A DNA stretch of 64,000 nt from G963667675 sp965197565 (GTDB taxonomy: Bacteria > Chloroflexota > Dehalococcoidia > Lucifugimonadales > UBA3495): contig CBDANK010000004.1 in NCBI GenBank assembly GCA_965197565.1, positions 1,488,001 through 1,552,000 of the forward strand, written 5' to 3'. Positions 59,551-64,000 of the stretch are shown here, piece by piece; the first letter of the stretch is position 1; every line of letters begins with the position of its first letter. Both the position numbers and the translations under genes were made by a program. The notes beneath the pieces were generated by a model. The model searched no databases, was not told where the DNA came from, and worked only from the letters and a program-made list of their open reading frames with translations.

Positions 59551-61485
59551 CTAAACGTCCAAGTTCTTCACGCTTCTGGCGTGAGCGTGAATAAAGCTCT
59601 TGCGCGGGGCGACTTCTTCACCCATCAATGTGGTGAAAACATTATCGACCTCCACCGGATCGTCGATGCCAACCAAGAGCATTTGCCGCGTCTCCGGGTT
59701 CATCGTGGTTTCCCAAAGCTGGTCGGGGTTCATCTCGCCGAGGCCCTTATAGCGTTGGACCCGGAGGTTTCGCTGCCCATTGAACTGGCTAATCAGGGAG
59801 TCCTTTTCAGGTTCGGAGAACGCGTACTGGATTTTCCTGCCAGCCTCCACCCGGTAGAGAGGGGGTTGAGCGATGTACAAATGCCCATTATCTATCAGGG
59901 CCTTCATGCGTCGAAAGAAGAAGGTCAAAATCAGCGTGCGTATGTGGGAGCCGTCCACATCCGCGTCGGTCATAATTATGATTCTATGATACCTGATCTT
60001 CGCAGGGTCGAACTCATCGCCTTCACCGGCGCCTACAGCGGCGACCATCGCCCGTATTTCTTCGTGGCTCAAGATTTTGTCGGGCTGCTGTAGAACCCGT
60101 TCCACGTTCAGAATCTTCCCCTTAAGGGGTAGGATAGCCTGAAAGCGGCGGTCCCGCCCCATTTTGGCCGAACCACCGGCGGACTCGCCCTCCACGATAT
60201 ATAACTCTGATTTCGACGGGTCTCTTTCGGCGCAGTCAGCCAGTTTGCCCGGCAAAGAACTGCCGTCCAGGGCGTTTTTCCGGATCACCAATTCTCTGGC
60301 CCGCTTGGCTGCTTCCCTGGCCTTCTGCGAGGTGAGACATCCCTCGATGATCCGCTTACTCTCCGGGAGGTGTTCCTCCAAGTAGCGGCTGAACCCTTCG
60401 CTGACCACCGAGTCGACAATACCCCGAACTTCCGCGTTCCCCAATTTGGTCTTGGTCTGGCCTTCAAATTGCGGGTCGGCCAGCTTGACGCTGATTACCG
60501 CCGTAAGCCCCTCCCGCACGTCATCGCCGGTTAGATTGGGCTGCTCATCCTTGATAAACCCTTGTTTGCGAGCATAGTCGTTGATAACTCGAGTCAAGGC
60601 GGAACGAAAACCGGTGAGGTGAGTTCCTCCCTCTTGGGTGTTGATGCAATTGGCAAAGGAGTAAACGGTCTCGGTAAAGCTGTCATTGTACTGGACCGCA
60701 ACCTCGACCAAGGTGTCGTCCAAGGTCTTTTCATAGTAGAACGGAACACTCTGGATGACACGGCGATTGCGGTTAACGTTGCGCACCAGGTTGGCGATGC
60801 CGCCATCGAAGTAGTATGTACGTTCCGAATCTCCCTGCCGTTGACTTTCGTGCCACTGGCTGGTGAACCTGATCTCCAAGCCACGGTTAAGGTATGCAAT
60901 CTCCTTAAAATGGGCGTTCAGAATATCGAAATCGTATTCAATGGCCGGAAAGATTTCTGGGTCAGGCCTGAAAGTAATGCTGGTGCCGTGAAGCTGGCAC
61001 TTACTTTCCTTAACCAGCTTTCCTGTGGGATGTCCCCGGGAGTACTCCTGGTAATAGTACCAACCGTCCCGCCTTACCTCCGCTTTCAGGTAATCAGAAA
61101 GGCCGTTGACCACGGACCCTCCCACACCGTGCAGGCCGCCGGTAACTTTATAAGCCCCTCCGCCAAACTTTCCCCCGGCGTGTAGGGTGGTCATCACCGT
61201 TTCCAATGCTGTTTTGCCAGTCGAGGGATGAATATCGATGGGTATGCCCCTACCGTTGTCCGTAACGGTGATCAGGCCGCTTTCACTGATGAATATCTCC
61301 ACCAGATTACAGTAGCCGGCCATGGCTTCGTCTACTGCGTTATCAAGGATCTCGAAGACCAAATGATGCAACCCCCGCTGGTCGGTGCTGCCGATATACA
61401 TTCCCGGCCTGACCCTGACTGCCTCAAGGCCTTCCAGGACCTGTATATCTTTGGCAGTGTAGTCCAACGTCAACTGTTGTTGCAT
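59551..61485 (-). CDS. gyrB: DNA gyrase subunit B
   Basis: This 644-aa type IIA topoisomerase subunit has the GHKL ATPase domain (EILDNAVDEAMAGYC, DNGRGIPIDIHPSTGK, GGLHGVGGSVVNGLS), the transducer, and the TOPRIM domain (YIVEGESAGGSAKMGRDRRFQAILPLKGKILN, DADVDGSHIRTL). The C-terminal QRYKGLGEMNPDQLWETTM is intact. It pairs with GyrA to supercoil DNA. Size and motifs fit GyrB better than ParE. Confidence 0.93.
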   Translation of the reverse strand: MQQQLTLDYTAKDIQVLEGLEAVRVRPGMYIGSTDQRGLHHLVFEILDNAVDEAMAGYCNLVEIFISESGLITVTDNGRGIPIDIHPSTGKTALETVMTTLHAGGKFGGGAYKVTGGLHGVGGSVVNGLSDYLKAEVRRDGWYYYQEYSRGHPTGKLVKESKCQLHGTSITFRPDPEIFPAIEYDFDILNAHFKEIAYLNRGLEIRFTSQWHESQRQGDSERTYYFDGGIANLVRNVNRNRRVIQSVPFYYEKTLDDTLVEVAVQYNDSFTETVYSFANCINTQEGGTHLTGFRSALTRVINDYARKQGFIKDEQPNLTGDDVREGLTAVISVKLADPQFEGQTKTKLGNAEVRGIVDSVVSEGFSRYLEEHLPESKRIIEGCLTSQKAREAAKRARELVIRKNALDGSSLPGKLADCAERDPSKSELYIVEGESAGGSAKMGRDRRFQAILPLKGKILNVERVLQQPDKILSHEEIRAMVAAVGAGEGDEFDPAKIRYHRIIIMTDADVDGSHIRTLILTFFFRRMKALIDNGHLYIAQPPLYRVEAGRKIQYAFSEPEKDSLISQFNGQRNLRVQRYKGLGEMNPDQLWETTMNPETRQMLLVGIDDPVEVDNVFTTLMGEEVAPRKSFIHAHARSVKNLDV

Positions 61486-61662
61486 ATCATCCTATCCCGT
61501 GGGGGTCTGGAACAATACTCAGGGGGGTTACTGACCGGGTGCCGCAAAGCGACGAGGAGGGTGCACCTTGAACAGCGTATGTTCATTATAGCAGAATCGT
61601 AGCTGAATTACTTGTTGATTTATCGCTGATCTCGGCGCGTTTTATATCTACATTTGGCGGAT

Positions 61663-62580
61663 TTATTCCAGGGTCACGACAAACCACCTAGCGGTTGATG
61701 AAGGGTCCGCTTGGTAGACATAGGTCTTGCCCGGACCGATGATTTCCTCGTACAGCACCTCTTCATGGCCGCCAAACCTGATGACAAGGGCGTAGTAATA
61801 TTCTCGGGGCAGGTAAAAGGTCGCATAGCCCTGCTTGTTGGTCCTAGACCGATTTAGCCCCGTCACCACAACCTCGGCGCCGGCGACCGATCGACCTTCA
61901 TGGTCCAAAACCCTGAGCCGAGCGGCGTGGGACCGCATCACATGGGTGGTGACGAACTGCTTCAACCTACCGGCATGTCCTGGGACGGGGGATTCCGGGA
62001 TGCCTTGCACAATATCTTTCTGATATCCCGCTTTCTTCGGGGTCATCCATTCCGGCCCGTACTTGAGCCGCAAGAACTCCTCTGGCGGATTTGGCACTAA
62101 GAACTTCTCGCCGACGAAGTCGATCTCTTTGAGATCGGTGAATAGGCTGACAGGAAAGCGTACCCCAGGGTATTGGAATATGCTGTCCCCAACTATATCG
62201 AAGCAGGACCAGCTCAGCATCGTTGACGATTTCATGGTCCCTACACACCAATAATGGTCGTCCCGCTCTACCACGGCAAAAAAGCCGTTATCCCTGAAAG
62301 CCGCGGCAACCTGTTCCGCAGTTTGTTCGATTGAATCCTTGCCGAGACCATCGAGGCTGATTATGGAGCCAATATCCATGTCGTCATCCCAGGGAATGAG
62401 CGCATTGTCCCTGATAGCGCCCAGCAACGTGCCGGACATCAGGTGGAAGACGATTCCCAGTTGGTCCATGATCTGTTTGGCTTCTCTCAGTATCCCCTCA
62501 GCGGTGGGCACGTCAATGGGATTGAGCTCTTCTCGCGCCCTATAGAAGTCTGCTGCGTTAGCTCCGGCATTTGAGGCCAT
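61663..62580 (-). CDS. LicD-like transferase fused to a carboxypeptidase-regulatory-like domain
   Basis: This 305-aa protein has two parts. Residues about 15-200 resemble LicD-family nucleotidyltransferase-fold enzymes, which attach phosphocholine or similar groups to surface glycans: FHLMSGTLLGAIRDNALIPWDDDMDIG carries the D-x-D metal site. Residues about 215-300 look like a small beta-sandwich (LRVLDHEGRSVAGAEVVVTGLN...NKQGYATFYLP), similar to carboxypeptidase regulatory domains. The ATG at 62580 follows GGGAGATAA. Such a fusion is unusual to me. Confidence 0.72.
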   Translation of the reverse strand: MASNAGANAADFYRAREELNPIDVPTAEGILREAKQIMDQLGIVFHLMSGTLLGAIRDNALIPWDDDMDIGSIISLDGLGKDSIEQTAEQVAAAFRDNGFFAVVERDDHYWCVGTMKSSTMLSWSCFDIVGDSIFQYPGVRFPVSLFTDLKEIDFVGEKFLVPNPPEEFLRLKYGPEWMTPKKAGYQKDIVQGIPESPVPGHAGRLKQFVTTHVMRSHAARLRVLDHEGRSVAGAEVVVTGLNRSRTNKQGYATFYLPREYYYALVIRFGGHEEVLYEEIIGPGKTYVYQADPSSTARWFVVTLE

Positions 62581-62620
62581 ATTTATCTCCCGCACTGACC
62601 GGCTGGTCCATGAATAAACC

Positions 62621-63409
62621 CTATGGGGGGACATCACCCGTCTCGATTACTACTTCAACAGAGCAAGTCCCCAGCATGTCCTCAAGCGCGTTCCATTCGT
62701 TGGGAGTCGCCTTGAGGCTCCAGGCCGATTTTACCCTTATCCAGTTAACGGCGTACTCACACCAATAGCTTGCGTCAGGAGGCTTCCACTCCTCCGGCCC
62801 TTTAGCTCCCTTAGAGCGATTAGCAGAGGCAGTCACCGCTATCAAGTGGCCATCAAAGGAGAGATCATTGGCGTAGAGTTCTTTCTCCTGAGAGGTCCAT
62901 ACCCAGCCCCCTGACCGGTGTGCGTTGGCCAAGGGAACCATGTGGTCGATATCCAGGTCCGCAGCGGCCTCTACAGTGGCCCCAATGTAGGGAGCAAGCC
63001 ATTGACCACTGTCGACAGTGCATCGATTGTCATCTCTGAAGCCGGTAGGCGCCAATGATTCGACAATCAAGACTTCCGCCCGCGTGTTCTGGCAATCTCT
63101 ATCGGCGTCAATCCAATGTTTCCAGTCCCCGCGGTCATACGCCGAAACCTCACTGGGAATGTCCGCGATGACGAGTTGGGGGACGCTGATGGCCCTAGCC
63201 GGGAATGCTGGTGTTCCGGTGGGGAAAATCGACGTAGCTGTTTGGGAGGCGGGGGATGGACTGGGAGGCGGCGTCTGAGAGACGCGGGTCTGAGCGGCAA
63301 CAGTGGCCCGCTGGGACGGACTTTCGCCTCTGATACGCTGGCAACTCGCCATGACAATTCCTGAGAGTATGACCAACATCAAGGTTAATAAGGCACTCCG
63401 GTAAACCAT
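62621..63409 (-). CDS. Secreted HNH endonuclease-like lipoprotein (DUF1524-type)
   Basis: This 262-aa protein has a lipoprotein signal ending IVMASC-QR and a Thr/Ser/Pro-rich linker (about 25-68). An extracellular HNH nuclease domain of the DUF1524 kind follows, with DIDHMVPLANAHRSGG, NDLSFDGHLIAVTASANRSKGAKGPEEW and a final Cys near GTCSVEV. Related secreted proteins digest DNA for nutrient use or in competition. It has no neighbouring immunity-like gene. Confidence 0.8.
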   Translation of the reverse strand: MVYRSALLTLMLVILSGIVMASCQRIRGESPSQRATVAAQTRVSQTPPPSPSPASQTATSIFPTGTPAFPARAISVPQLVIADIPSEVSAYDRGDWKHWIDADRDCQNTRAEVLIVESLAPTGFRDDNRCTVDSGQWLAPYIGATVEAAADLDIDHMVPLANAHRSGGWVWTSQEKELYANDLSFDGHLIAVTASANRSKGAKGPEEWKPPDASYWCEYAVNWIRVKSAWSLKATPNEWNALEDMLGTCSVEVVIETGDVPP

Positions 63410-63714
63410 TGCTTGCTCCCGAGTGTTTGTGTGCGATACCGCCTAACGGAAGTAGTATATACTTCGGGACTCTCATCAAAATCCGGTCGTCGGCCCGCTA
63501 GGCTCCGAGAGTTGCTTAATCGACGAAGCACTAAGCATTGACTCAACCCGCTGAACCATTACAATCGACCCCATAAGCTCGCAGGCTATATCATACCGCT
63601 TGACAATAAAGTTACTCTGATTAGTGGCGGGGCTAGGGGCATGGGTGGAGTGAAAGCCAACATGAATCACATAAACCCACGGTCCGTTGGAGCCCGGACC
63701 AGGAGGCGAATGCA

Positions 63715-64000
63715 GTGAATAAGGACTTGGCAAGCAAGGTACAGACTGTGTTGGGACCCATCCCGCCGGAACGGCTGGGGGTCACCATGACTCACGAGCA
63801 CTTGCTGGTAGACCTGGCAGTGGCCCATGGCGAACCGGATAACGCAAGCGGCAAAGGTCTCTACAACGAGCCGGTCTCCCAGGATACGGTGGGCCGGATA
63901 CGGCATTACGCCGCTCAAAACGCGGACAACGCCCGTTTGTTTGATGTCCCCACCGCGGTCCAGGAAGTCATGCTGTATAAACAACACGGTGGAGACTCAA
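63715..64000 (+). CDS. Phosphotriesterase-family metallohydrolase (partial, runs off window)
   Basis: The GTG at 63715 follows AGGAGG at 63701-63706. The 95 codons present include VQTVLGPIPPERLGVTMTHEHLLVDL, the metal-binding HxH start of the phosphotriesterase/amidohydrolase family. The enzyme would be a zinc-dependent hydrolase, often of lactones or organophosphate esters. The gap 63410-63714 contains AGTATATACT (near 63450) and no gene. Confidence 0.8.
   Translation, partial: MNKDLASKVQTVLGPIPPERLGVTMTHEHLLVDLAVAHGEPDNASGKGLYNEPVSQDTVGRIRHYAAQNADNARLFDVPTAVQEVMLYKQHGGDS

Overview
The window is G+C-rich bacterial chromosome, densely packed with housekeeping genes and carrying two encoded-CCA tRNAs but no rRNA. 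The gene set fits Chloroflexota, most likely a Dehalococcoidia/SAR202-like lineage. It includes futalosine-route menaquinone genes, F420 ligase CofE, a PduO-type cobalamin adenosyltransferase, CoxM/CoxS subunits, small DUF1059, Lin0512 and DUF5679 proteins, an NrtS-like protein and a C-terminally anchored MA-type metallopeptidase. This placement is inferred from gene content; no marker search could be run.

Layout. 1-3.5 kb: two tandemly duplicated lipoprotein units, an SDR oxidoreductase, an MFS transporter and a decayed serine-recombinase tail beside dnaN. 4.9-7.7 kb: a PIG-L deacetylase, small conserved proteins and an XRE/periplasmic-binding-like regulator. 7.7-8.4 kb: a repeat island with a nested 79-bp MITE. 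8.4-11.3 kb: molybdate importer modABC. 12.1-16.3 kb: UbiD, UbiA and UbiX homologues, a retropepsin-like protein and UbiE/MenG, probably the late steps of menaquinone synthesis; mqnA lies separately at 37-38 kb. 16.5-19.4 kb: a HemL-like aminotransferase and a thioredoxin/NHL protein with an in-frame TGA that is very probably selenocysteine. 19.4-24.9 kb: prmC, prfA, an IS110-family element, dinB and cofE. 25-28.5 kb: cobalamin adenosyltransferase, hisH, hisA, GNAT, NUDIX and a MoaD-like protein. 28.9-33.7 kb: CoxS/CoxM without a catalytic subunit, a 65-nt perfect palindrome, DUF2182, VOC and PanE-like genes. 34-38 kb: DUF35, a TPP enzyme, a MetF-like protein and mqnA. 38.3-43.6 kb: a secreted metallopeptidase and a peptide ABC importer. 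43.8-49 kb: tRNA-His, tRNA-Arg, an NDUFA9-like protein, folC, fabF and ruvB. 49.1-50.8 kb: a two-gene restriction-modification cassette. 51-56.2 kb: nusA-ylxR-infB-rbfA-truB. 56.6-64 kb: DUF5679, PHP, NrtS-like, lexA, rpsT, gyrB, a LicD-like fusion, a secreted HNH nuclease and the start of a phosphotriesterase-family gene.

The most notable signal is the thioredoxin/NHL gene at 17898-19382. Its redox motif reads C-(TGA)-I-N-C, and a SECIS-like hairpin follows the TGA at the right distance. Second are nested mobile elements. A dispersed repeat occurs at 8019-8277 and, inverted, at 21542-21728. The first copy holds a MITE with terminal inverted repeats and a CTAA target duplication, and the second copy shows the empty site. 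The second copy adjoins the IS110-family transposase, and both lie between 14-bp direct repeats. Coding starts given below were chosen from ribosome-binding sites and conserved N-termini where these were visible.
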